Source: Acidobacteriota bacterium (lineage in GTDB: Bacteria; Acidobacteriota; JAAYUB01). Taken from it: a DNA stretch of 62,242 bases. Location of the stretch: positions 1 through 62,242 of the forward strand of contig JAKQOW010000107.1 in the NCBI GenBank assembly GCA_029565065.1, written 5' to 3'. The translations under genes were made by a program, and so were the position numbers. Each line of letters begins with the position of its first letter. Positions within the stretch are counted from its first letter, which is position 1. Shown here piece after piece: positions 26,339 through 33,843 of the stretch. Below the pieces are notes generated by a model. It saw only the letters and a program-made list of their open reading frames with translations. It had not been told where the DNA came from and did not search any database.

Positions 26339-27738
26339 TATTTGCCTCCCAGGGTGTAATCAAAGTTGTACTTGGCGCTGAACTGAATCTTCACGCCGGT
26401 GGAGTCAAAGCCGTCCAGATAGTTCGACCGTTGGCCCCATTGGAACTCACCGCCCACCATGACGTTGGGGACGGGGTAGTAGAGCAGGTTGCAGAGGGCG
26501 TACTGGCTCACTCTGAGGGCATCGGACGCCTGGCCGTCGGAGTTGTCGATGTCGATGCGCGAGTAGCCGATGGTGGACGAGAACTTTTTGTTCCAGTTGT
26601 GGTCTAGGAAAATGTGCGTGCCGAGAAGCGGCAGGGGCTTCCCGATGATCGGCCGGACGGGATCTTGGAAATTGTTCTCGATGCCGATGTCCACCGGGGC
26701 GTCCTGCATGTAGTTTTCGTCGCCGCGCCCGTAGTTGATCTCCATCCGCAGCACGTCATTGGACGTGACGTTGACGCACGAACTGAGGTTGACGCCCCAG
26801 CCCGTCGCATGCCCGCTTAGGTCATACGGGTCGTCGAGCATGTCGTCCCAGGCGATCCGGCGGAGCAGGCCGGCGGCCTTGACGTAGCCCCAGTCGTCCG
26901 TGTACTTGTACCCGAAGGTGAGATCCGGCAGCGGATTGCGTCCCTTGATGTTCTGGATCTCGATGCGGTCGGAATACACGCCGCCGTCGCCGCTGGCCCC
27001 GGGGCGCTCCAGCGCGACTGCCAGCCAGTGGTTTTCGGTCTGGACCGGGGTGAAACGGACCTGAACGTTGCGGAAGAAGACCATCCCCGAAGGTCCCCAG
27101 TATTCCAGCGAGTTGGGCCACACGTCCGGATCGGAAAAAACGCTGTCGGTCTGGCCCGCCAGGAACCAGCCGAGTTCGCCGTAGGCGTGGCGCAGGCGGA
27201 TGGTGGTCTGGCCGGCGTCGACGCCAGTCCCGAACATGTCGAACTCGAACTTCGTCTTCAGCTCGCCGTAGCCGGTGGGCAGTGAAGCCTTCACGCCGAA
27301 CCGGGTCTGCCGGACGCCGGCGAAGGTCGAATTGTCTTCACCGTACTGGTTCTCGTACGACGGCAATCTCGATACGCGCATGGTGTCGTACCAGTCCGGA
27401 TGGATCTGGGTGAAATTCTGGCCCATGTCCAGCATGGCGAAGCCGTAGATGGTCATGGACGCCTTTGGTTCATCCTTTTGGGGTGGCTCCGGCTGGGGCA
27501 GCGGCGCCGGCGCGGCGGCCTGCTGCGCCTCGGCCTTCTCCTTGTCATTCAGCCGTTTCTCCAGCGCCGCCATCGCCTTCTTCAGCTCTTCCATCTCCTT
27601 GCGGAGCTGCGCGGCGGTGGCGTCGTCCGCCGTCTGGGTGGGTTGCTGGGCCCATGCGCCCAGGGCCAGCGCCAGCATCAGGCCGGCGATGACCGCCCAG
27701 CGCCAGCCCTTGCCGGCGAGTTGTGTGTGTGTCCGCAT
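26338..27738 (-). CDS. DcaP-like outer-membrane porin
   Basis: A signal peptide (ends GAWAQ), a coiled coil at about 40-70 (LRKEMEELKKAMAALEKRL), a Pro-rich linker, then a beta-barrel that starts ASMTIYGFAMLDMGQNFTQIHPDWYDTMR, a beginning typical of DcaP-type trimeric porins (quoted here in two parts: ASMTIYGFAMLDMG and QNFTQIHPDW). DcaP porins pass negatively charged small molecules. Position directly before exported glutaminase suggests it lets acidic amino acids, their amides or peptides enter. The stop overlaps the glsA start. Confidence 0.8.
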   Translation of the reverse strand: MRTHTQLAGKGWRWAVIAGLMLALALGAWAQQPTQTADDATAAQLRKEMEELKKAMAALEKRLNDKEKAEAQQAAAPAPLPQPEPPQKDEPKASMTIYGFAMLDMGQNFTQIHPDWYDTMRVSRLPSYENQYGEDNSTFAGVRQTRFGVKASLPTGYGELKTKFEFDMFGTGVDAGQTTIRLRHAYGELGWFLAGQTDSVFSDPDVWPNSLEYWGPSGMVFFRNVQVRFTPVQTENHWLAVALERPGASGDGGVYSDRIEIQNIKGRNPLPDLTFGYKYTDDWGYVKAAGLLRRIAWDDMLDDPYDLSGHATGWGVNLSSCVNVTSNDVLRMEINYGRGDENYMQDAPVDIGIENNFQDPVRPIIGKPLPLLGTHIFLDHNWNKKFSSTIGYSRIDIDNSDGQASDALRVSQYALCNLLYYPVPNVMVGGEFQWGQRSNYLDGFDSTGVKIQFSAKYNFDYTLGGK

Positions 27739-27804
27739 GAAACTGCCTCCTGTTATGTCAAAATCAAGTCGATTGCTTCCAACGCTGTTGCGGCCGCTGC
27801 CTTT

Positions 27805-28905
27805 TCACTTCACATTGACCTTCTCCCAGGCGCGCACCTTGCGCCGGGCCTCGTCGAAAAGCCGTTCGTAATTTCCCTTCAGTAACTTTTCCCGCGTTTC
27901 TGGAGTCAACTTGGAGAACAATGGTGCATACAGGTCATACACTTTCAAATACTTCGTTTGGTCCGTGGGCCCCACCTCGTCGGTGCCGAACAGGAAACGG
28001 TCGGGATATTTATTGATCAGGTCGGCCGTCGCCTGGACCGCCTCCGGGGTGGCCGTGACGTACTTGGCGGTCTCGTCCCAGGAGATGTCCATGTACAGGT
28101 TTTTCAACTCGGGCGCCGCCAGGGCGCGCGCCATCATGCCCAGCTGGTCGGGCACGGGATGGACGATCCGACCCAGTCCCAGGTGGGACCAGATGATGGT
28201 GGTCTGGGGATGCCGCAGGAAGAGATCCCGCAACTGGACGATCTGGTAAGGCTCCTGCCCCGGTTTGGGAAACGGCATGTCGATGTCATTGTGGAGAATC
28301 ACCACCAGGCCGGCTTCGGCGGCGAAATCCAGGATCCGGTCCAGGGCGGGGTTCGTCAAGCTAGCGGTCTCGCCGGCGATCTTGGCGGAGACGAACTCCT
28401 TGTGGATGGTGAACTCGCCGATGCCGGAAAACACGCCCGGAAAGGTCTTCAACACCCGCCGGATGTGGTCCGTTGCGTACATGTCGGCCGGGTTGAAGCC
28501 GGTGATCATGGGATCGAGGCGGGCCTGCTGCTCGGGGGGCAGCGACTTGTAGGCCATGGCGATATAGGCGTCGGTGAAGGAGTAGTAGTACAGCGAGGCG
28601 TCCGTCTGCAGGTAATACCACGGCGCGAAGTCGCCGGTGTTCCCGTACGACCACATCTGCTGCAACGGCAGGCCAAAGAGCACCGCCCGGCCCACCTGGT
28701 CGCCCATGACCTCCAGGAAGACGCGGATGTCGGGACCTTCCTGGATGTAGTTGGTCAGGTGGACGTGGGCGTCATGGAACAGGTACGTGTCGGTCGGCGG
28801 CGGGGCCGCTTGCGGCGCCCCCGGGGCGAACCGGACGGCCGAAACTGCAACGATTGCAAAGATCCAGAGAGCGATTCCGGAGTGTCGTGAATCCAATCTG
28901 CTCAT
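27805..28905 (-). CDS. Exported amidohydrolase (Amidohydro_2 family)
   Basis: The start at 28905 gives a nine-base spacing from GGAAGG; ATG 28911 is possible but too close. A hydrophobic signal segment precedes a TIM-barrel metal hydrolase: HDAHVHLTNY (HxH), GIGEFTIHKEF, VVILHNDID, TTIIWSHLGLG and the final-Asp region FLFGTDEVGP. The family includes hydrolases and decarboxylases of small cyclic or aromatic substrates. Its place in an amide-utilisation operon suggests an amide, imide or lactam substrate, but this is a guess. Confidence 0.75.
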   Translation of the reverse strand: MSRLDSRHSGIALWIFAIVAVSAVRFAPGAPQAAPPPTDTYLFHDAHVHLTNYIQEGPDIRVFLEVMGDQVGRAVLFGLPLQQMWSYGNTGDFAPWYYLQTDASLYYYSFTDAYIAMAYKSLPPEQQARLDPMITGFNPADMYATDHIRRVLKTFPGVFSGIGEFTIHKEFVSAKIAGETASLTNPALDRILDFAAEAGLVVILHNDIDMPFPKPGQEPYQIVQLRDLFLRHPQTTIIWSHLGLGRIVHPVPDQLGMMARALAAPELKNLYMDISWDETAKYVTATPEAVQATADLINKYPDRFLFGTDEVGPTDQTKYLKVYDLYAPLFSKLTPETREKLLKGNYERLFDEARRKVRAWEKVNVK

Positions 28906-28986
28906 GTTCATGAACCTTCCTGTCGAAATTGCCGGTCCAGCTCGTCGCCTGCCGGAGCGGCGCTGTTTATCCGCGCTTCATCGGGA

Positions 28987-30684
28987 TCAAAAATTCAGTT
29001 CGCAATTCGAGTGGAACACCAGGCCGGTGCCTCCCAGCGCAAAGGGGACGGATGAGTAGCCGACGGGAGATTTGTGCAGGTAAAGCGCTTCGGTGTTCCA
29101 GCGAAAGATTTTATTTTTCCAGGGGAACCAGTTCACCCCGGTCCGGACGTCCCACGGGTCGCCATACTGTCCGAAGATGGTCGACGCGCCGGCGTAGAGC
29201 TGGAGCGATTTGGGGATCACCATCATCGAGGTTTGCAATTGGCAACCGTGGTCGAAGAGCCCGGGAAGTCCCTCGGTATTGGGGCCGCGGAAATTCCCGA
29301 TCCACCGCAAGAAGTATTCCCCGTCCAGCGAGAACCCCCGGTACTTGAGGCCCCCGTCGAATGCGGTCATCTTGTACGTCGCTTCGGTGATATTGATCCC
29401 TTCCCCGAACAGGCCGGGCGTGAAGATGATGCTGCCGTCCGAGAGCCGGAGCTGGGTATTCTCGATGGATTCGGTGTTGGGCTGGCTCTGCCGGTCCTCG
29501 TCGCTTCGGGAAAAGTGCGCGCCCAGGCGAACGACGAGATTTTCGTGGTTCTCGAAATCTCCGAAGGCGACGCCATAATCGTCGGCGCAGGGCGTCCAGA
29601 CCAGGGCGCCGGCGAAGGTGTTGAGACGATAGTTGAGTTGGGCCGAGCTCACGCCGAGGATGCTCAGGTTGTCGCCGAGCATGGCATGGTATCTCAGGTG
29701 ATCGGTGATCTGGCCCTTGGCCCAGAAGCCCATGGTGTAGGATGGCCGGAAGAATTCGTCGGCGATCAGGCGGGAATCCTCCGACAACCAGAACGGGAAG
29801 TTCCCTTCGACGCTCCGAGTCCCGGGCAGGGCGTTGAGCCCGCCCGACAGGGTGATGTACTTGTTGAAGGTGTAATTCAGGTTCCCGCCGAGAATCACCT
29901 GCGCACTCTGGCCCATCGAGGCGTTGGAAGTCCAGGCATAGAGGTAGTAACGGAACTGCGGGCTCAGGATCCAGCCGAGAAATTTGATCTGCACCTTGTT
30001 GAGCTGAATGTCTTGGCGCTGCTGGACATTTTTGGTATTGCCAAACGCGTCCGTGTACGTCTCATCGAGGCCCAGTTGGTTCAAATATCTGACATAGCTG
30101 ATGATGCTGATATTCATGTCGCCGTACTCGGTGTCGGCCACCTTGAAACCGAAATTGGGCGTGTAGGAGCCGAACTTCTTCCGCTCCGGCCCGGCTGTGG
30201 GTTCGACGCTGACGTCGCCTTTCCGGACTTCGGCCTCCAGCGTCACGCTTTTCTGTTCCGTCAGAGGCGCCGGTTGCCTGGTCGGAGCCTGCGGAGCTGC
30301 CTCCGGCGCCGCCGCTCCGGTAGACGACGCCAGGGGGGTGCCGGCCGCCGCCTGGGCCGCCTCCAGCTTGGCCACGCGCTCCTGGAGGCTTTTGATGAGT
30401 GCCATCATTTCCTTCTCGCGCTCGGTGAGCGGCGCCTCGTCTTTCTGCGGGGGCGGTGGAGTCGCATCCCCCGTCTGAACCAGTCGGGGGGCGGCGTCCT
30501 TTCCGGCCGCGGTCGCTGGAGCGTTCGCTGGATTCGAGCCGGGCGGGCAGGCCCCGGTTTCTTTGGCGGAAGACTGAGCGGTTCTTTCCTCCGGACCGGC
30601 CGGCGCCATGGCTGCGGCCGGCAGGGCCAAAAGCAGAAACAAGGTCGGAATCGCCGAGACCGCCTGGATTCGTGAAGGGCGCAT
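28987..30684 (-). CDS. Porin-like outer-membrane beta-barrel protein
   Basis: ATG 30684 is chosen because AGGAG lies eight bases upstream; the 30714 start is a weak GTG. A signal peptide (ends AAAMA) is followed by a Pro/Ala-rich linker, a coiled coil (LTEREKEMMALIKSLQERVA) and a barrel with regularly alternating strands (VRYLNQLGLDETYTDAFGN; YYLYAWTSNASMGQ), ending in the aromatic signature ELNF. The first gene of the minus-strand operon, it is directly downstream of a sigma-54 promoter (30789-30804). It is probably a second uptake porin; it resembles phosphate-selective porin O/P-type barrels only loosely. Confidence 0.72.
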   Translation of the reverse strand: MRPSRIQAVSAIPTLFLLLALPAAAMAPAGPEERTAQSSAKETGACPPGSNPANAPATAAGKDAAPRLVQTGDATPPPPQKDEAPLTEREKEMMALIKSLQERVAKLEAAQAAAGTPLASSTGAAAPEAAPQAPTRQPAPLTEQKSVTLEAEVRKGDVSVEPTAGPERKKFGSYTPNFGFKVADTEYGDMNISIISYVRYLNQLGLDETYTDAFGNTKNVQQRQDIQLNKVQIKFLGWILSPQFRYYLYAWTSNASMGQSAQVILGGNLNYTFNKYITLSGGLNALPGTRSVEGNFPFWLSEDSRLIADEFFRPSYTMGFWAKGQITDHLRYHAMLGDNLSILGVSSAQLNYRLNTFAGALVWTPCADDYGVAFGDFENHENLVVRLGAHFSRSDEDRQSQPNTESIENTQLRLSDGSIIFTPGLFGEGINITEATYKMTAFDGGLKYRGFSLDGEYFLRWIGNFRGPNTEGLPGLFDHGCQLQTSMMVIPKSLQLYAGASTIFGQYGDPWDVRTGVNWFPWKNKIFRWNTEALYLHKSPVGYSSVPFALGGTGLVFHSNCELNF

Positions 30685-30788
30685 GCCTGGGCTCCTGTGG
30701 ATTGATTTCAGCACGTTGGGTGTTTGGATAAGTCCTACTCCTGCGGTTGTTGATTTTGCCGACGACGGCTCAACATTTGAAGATTAAG

Positions 30789-30804
30789 AGCACGAACTGT
30801 GCCA
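30789..30804 (-). promoter_or_regulatory. Sigma-54 (-24/-12) promoter of the amide operon
   Basis: On the minus strand TGGCACAGTTCGTGCT, with GG and GC separated by exactly 10 bases as sigma-54 requires. It is preceded by CGAG, as in the two other promoters of this set. The first T is 99 bp from the proximal end of the activator element at 30903-30936. Transcription would start about 105 bp before the ATG at 30684. Confidence 0.8.
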
Positions 30805-30902
30805 CTCGCTTTCCCAGTCTTTGGATAGTCCGCAACTTGCATATAAACAAATAAATATATTGCGCTGGCACGAACTGGAAAGGCAGGGATGGGGAGACGA
30901 AA

Positions 30903-30936
30903 GTACTAAATATCATACCGAATAATGCTTTTCGTA
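30903..30936 (-). promoter_or_regulatory. Activator-binding element, copy 1
   Basis: On the minus strand: TACGAAAAGC, five bases, TCGGTATGATATTTAGTAC. It is 34 bp, and the three copies in the window share the same internal spacing. The arms TACGA/TAGTA form a nearly symmetric dyad. It lies 99 bp upstream of the -24 box, typical of a sigma-54 enhancer site. Confidence 0.78.
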
Positions 30937-31093
30937 CTTCCATCGGGCACCGTGTCTGAGTGTGATCCGACCTTGTCACACCTGGAATCAAACACGGGCG
31001 CCGCCGCCGCGTTCGTTGCCAGTTCCCCCCATTCCAGCCGAGAACATGCCGCAGCGGAGGCTGGGGCGCAGTTGTCCCCGATCGCCGTGACCA

Positions 31094-31127
31094 TACGAAG
31101 AGTTTCGTTTGGTATGATATTTCGTAC
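31094..31127 (+). promoter_or_regulatory. Activator-binding element, copy 2
   Basis: TACGAAGAGT, five bases, TTGGTATGATATTTCGTAC, with dyad arms TACGA/TCGTA. It lies 100 bp upstream of the -24 box at 31227 and faces ppk2, opposite to copy 1 in the same intergenic region. Confidence 0.78.
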
Positions 31128-31226
31128 TAGCATCAACCCGAATTCATCGCGCGAGACTTTGCCGGGGTACGTTTAATGACTGATAGAAAGAGAGTTGAAT
31201 GCAGATATGGCGACCTTCAAGTCGAG

Positions 31227-31242
31227 TGGCATCGTTTGTGCA
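31227..31242 (+). promoter_or_regulatory. Sigma-54 (-24/-12) promoter of ppk2
   Basis: TGGCATCGTTTGTGCA with the GG-N10-GC spacing, preceded by CGAG as in the other two promoters. The expected start point is near 31253, giving a leader of about 225 nt before ppk2. Confidence 0.75.
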
Positions 31243-31477
31243 ATGGTTGTTTCGCTCGGCCGGCTGCCATGGGCATGGTGTCTTCGGCGTACGTCAGGCC
31301 GATCAAGGCGCCGGCGGTTGGTTCGAATAGCCGCGGGCCGGGAGGACATCGTAGTTTTTCTCATTGACGGGACGGTGGTTCTGGCATATTTTTCAATCAT
31401 TACCAACGGCTCGTCTGCGTGAGTTCCCGCCGGGAGTTTAGCCGCCGCCAAAAATTGGCCGGGAGGAGAAGTCGGTC

Positions 31478-32326
31478 ATGGGCAATAAGCAGAAGGACAA
31501 GCAAGAGAAGAAGGGCAAGAAGAAAGACAAGAACCCGGTCTCCGCGCCGCCTGAAGGGGACGCTCCTGCCCCGGCCAAGCTCTCGCGCAAGGAGTACGAA
31601 GCCGAGCTCGAGGCGCTCCAGATCGAGCTGGTGAAACTCCAGCTCTGGGCCCTCAAGAAGGGTAAAAAAATTGTCATTCTGTTTGAAGGGCGTGACGCCG
31701 CGGGGAAGGGGGGCACGATCCTGCGGATCATGCAGCATCTCAACCCCCGCACGGCGCGCAAGGTCGCCCTGGCCAAGCCCACCGAGGCCGAGCGGGGCCA
31801 GTGGTACTTCCAGCGCTACGTCCAGCACCTGCCCACCGCCGGCGAGATCGTGGTGTTCGACCGGTCGTGGTACAACCGGGCCGGCGTTGAGCGGGTCATG
31901 GGATTCTGCACCGACAAGGAGTACGACGACTTCATGCGGTCGATCCCGTTCTTCGAGATGATGCTCATCCGCACCGGGACCGTGCTCATCAAGATCTGGC
32001 TGGATATCTCCAAGGAAGAGCAGGCCAAGCGCTTCAAATCCCGCCACAGCGATCCGCTCAAGCAGTGGAAGATCAGCCCCATCGACGAGGAAGCCCAAAA
32101 GAAATGGGACGAATACACCAAATGCAAACGGACCATGTTCAAGCAGTCCTCGACCCCGGACGCCCCCTGGACGGTGGTGCGGTCCGACGACAAGCACGAC
32201 GCCCGGCTCAACTGCATCCGGTTCATCCTGGATCAATTCAACTACGACGACAAGGACGAGAGAGTCGTGTGTGTACCCGACCCGGCGGTGGTGGGCAACG
32301 CCGCGGATCCGAACTTTTTCAAATAG
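31478..32326 (+). CDS. ppk2: Polyphosphate kinase 2
   Basis: Transfers phosphate between polyphosphate and nucleotides. P-loop GRDAAGKGG is at 71-79 and the Walker B/lid region VVFDRSWYNRAGVERVMGF begins at 125 (Asp128). The C-terminal part, DDKHDARLNCIRFIL, is typical. 282 residues match a single-domain PPK2. A Lys-rich N-terminal tail (residues 2-20) is an extra basic extension. The GGAGGAG ribosome binding site is about 10 bases from ATG 31478. It is a single gene, with its own sigma-54 promoter, so nucleotide phosphorylation from polyphosphate seems tied to the same signal as amide use. NDP or NMP preference cannot be told with confidence. Confidence 0.93.
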   Translation: MGNKQKDKQEKKGKKKDKNPVSAPPEGDAPAPAKLSRKEYEAELEALQIELVKLQLWALKKGKKIVILFEGRDAAGKGGTILRIMQHLNPRTARKVALAKPTEAERGQWYFQRYVQHLPTAGEIVVFDRSWYNRAGVERVMGFCTDKEYDDFMRSIPFFEMMLIRTGTVLIKIWLDISKEEQAKRFKSRHSDPLKQWKISPIDEEAQKKWDEYTKCKRTMFKQSSTPDAPWTVVRSDDKHDARLNCIRFILDQFNYDDKDERVVCVPDPAVVGNAADPNFFK

Positions 32327-32462
32327 CGGCCGAGCCGCCGCCCCGCGGCCATGCGCGCGATCTGATCGATTGTGTTGTCGGGTGCCTATGATATGTAATT
32401 GCTCAGTCTCAATGGACTCACATTCTAGAATAATTCGACCGACGCTCATGCGAGGATCAAAC

Positions 32463-33833
32463 ATGAATTCAACTCCACGGCCTGTGTCCCAAACGGGGCG
32501 AACGCCCGCTGGCGCTCCCGCCCGCCGCGCGTTTCTCCGAACCCTTCTCCTGTTGGCGGCATCCGGCGCCGTCCTGCTGTCGGCCGGCTGCGGCGAGAAG
32601 CCGCCGCCCCCGCCGGCGGCTCCGCCGACGGTCGAGGTGGTGGACGTCGTGCAGCAGGATGTGCCCATCATGAAGGATTGGGTGGCCACGCTGGACGGCT
32701 TCGTCAACGCCGAGATCCGGGCCAAAGTCTCCGGCTACCTGCTCAAGCAGGAGTACGTGAACGGCGATTTCGTCCAGAAGGGGCAGCCCCTCTTTCAGAT
32801 TGACCCGCGGCCGTTCCAGGCCACCCTGGACCAGGCCAAGGCCAAGGTGGAACATGCCAAGGGGAACCTGGCCCAGGCCAACGGCGACCTCCAGCGCGCC
32901 CAGGCGCAACTCGGCAAGACCGAGATGGATGTCACCCGGTACACCCCGCTGGCCCGCGAGAGCGCCATCAGCCAGCAGGAACTGGACAACGCCGTTCAGG
33001 CCAATCTGGCGGCCAAGGCCCAGGTGGTTGCCGCCGAAGCGGCCATCGAGGCGGCCAAGGCAGCCATCGGGGAGGCCAACGCGGCGGTTGACAGCGCTCA
33101 GCTCGACCTCGACTTCACCCGCGTCATCTCGCCCATCGGCGGCGTGGCGGCCATCGCCACGGTGCAGGTGGGCGATCTGGTGGGCCCGCAGAGCGGCACG
33201 CTCACCACGGTTTCGCAGGTGGATCCCATCCTCGCGAACATCACCGCCAGCGAGCAGGAATACCTCGCGCTCATGAAAGGCCTCGGGGAAATGACTTCGA
33301 CCGGAGCCACCGCATTCCTGCGGGATTGGCAGTTCCAGTTGCAGCTGGCCAACGGCGAGATGTTTCCGCATGTCGGCCATTTTTGGGCGACCAACCGCCA
33401 GGTGGACGTCCGGACCGGCGCCATCCTCGTCCAGACCCGTTTCCCGAATCCCGGCAACGTGCTCCGGCCCGGCGGATTCGGCCGGATCCGCACGATCGTC
33501 CGGGTGTACCCGGGGGCGCTGCTGGTGCCCCAGCGGGCGGTGAGCGAGCTCCAGGGCACCTTCCAGGTGGCCGTGGTGGGCGCCGACAACAAGGTGAACA
33601 TCCGGCCGGTGACGGTAGGGCCGCGGATCGGGGCCATGTGGTTGATCGAGGAAGGCCTCAAACCCGGCGAGCGCGTCGTGGCCGAAGGCGTCCAGAAGGT
33701 GCGTGACGGCATGCCGGTGACACCCAAGCCCGTCCAGGTAGCGCCGGACAAACAGCAATCAGGCGGCCATTCCGTTCAGCCGGCCCGGCCGGCCGGCCGG
33801 CCGGGTGAGGCGTTCCCGCCCACCGGGGCCTAG
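32463..33833 (+). CDS. RND efflux periplasmic adaptor lipoprotein (AcrA/MexA family)
   Basis: ATG 32463 gives a lipoprotein signal with lipobox LLSAGC near residue 43; the longer frame from 32271 has no signal. Beta-barrel, lipoyl and alpha-hairpin domains follow: GYLLKQEYVNGDFVQKGQPL, a long Ala-rich coiled coil (AKVEHAKGNLAQANGDLQRA) and SPIGGVAAIATVQVGDLVGP. It bridges the inner-membrane pump to the outer-membrane channel. It is first of three consecutive genes (10 bp to the pump). Confidence 0.9.
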   Translation: MNSTPRPVSQTGRTPAGAPARRAFLRTLLLLAASGAVLLSAGCGEKPPPPPAAPPTVEVVDVVQQDVPIMKDWVATLDGFVNAEIRAKVSGYLLKQEYVNGDFVQKGQPLFQIDPRPFQATLDQAKAKVEHAKGNLAQANGDLQRAQAQLGKTEMDVTRYTPLARESAISQQELDNAVQANLAAKAQVVAAEAAIEAAKAAIGEANAAVDSAQLDLDFTRVISPIGGVAAIATVQVGDLVGPQSGTLTTVSQVDPILANITASEQEYLALMKGLGEMTSTGATAFLRDWQFQLQLANGEMFPHVGHFWATNRQVDVRTGAILVQTRFPNPGNVLRPGGFGRIRTIVRVYPGALLVPQRAVSELQGTFQVAVVGADNKVNIRPVTVGPRIGAMWLIEEGLKPGERVVAEGVQKVRDGMPVTPKPVQVAPDKQQSGGHSVQPARPAGRPGEAFPPTGA

Positions 33834-33843
33834 CGGAACCGCC

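Larger units (their letters stand above)
30685..31477. other. Divergent control region with two sigma-54 systems
   Basis: A 793-bp stretch without a convincing gene between the minus-strand amide operon and ppk2. It contains two -24/-12 promoters pointing outwards and two activator elements between them, about 157 bp apart, with an AT-rich segment (30835-30865) between the left promoter and its element. The leader before ppk2 is about 225 nt and contains only short, unsupported reading frames. Confidence 0.8.

Noticed and set aside
30864..30880. Plus-strand TGGCACGAACTGG as a further sigma-54 promoter
   Set aside because: No GC at the required 10-base spacing after GG.
31195..31422. Open frame between the sigma-54 promoter and ppk2
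   Set aside because: No ribosome binding site, Arg-rich low-complexity translation, and it overlaps the -24/-12 box.
32383..32400. TATGATATGTA before the RND adaptor as a fourth activator element
   Set aside because: Only the central 11 bases match; the TACGAA arm and the GTAC end are missing and no GG-N10-GC box lies about 100 bp downstream.
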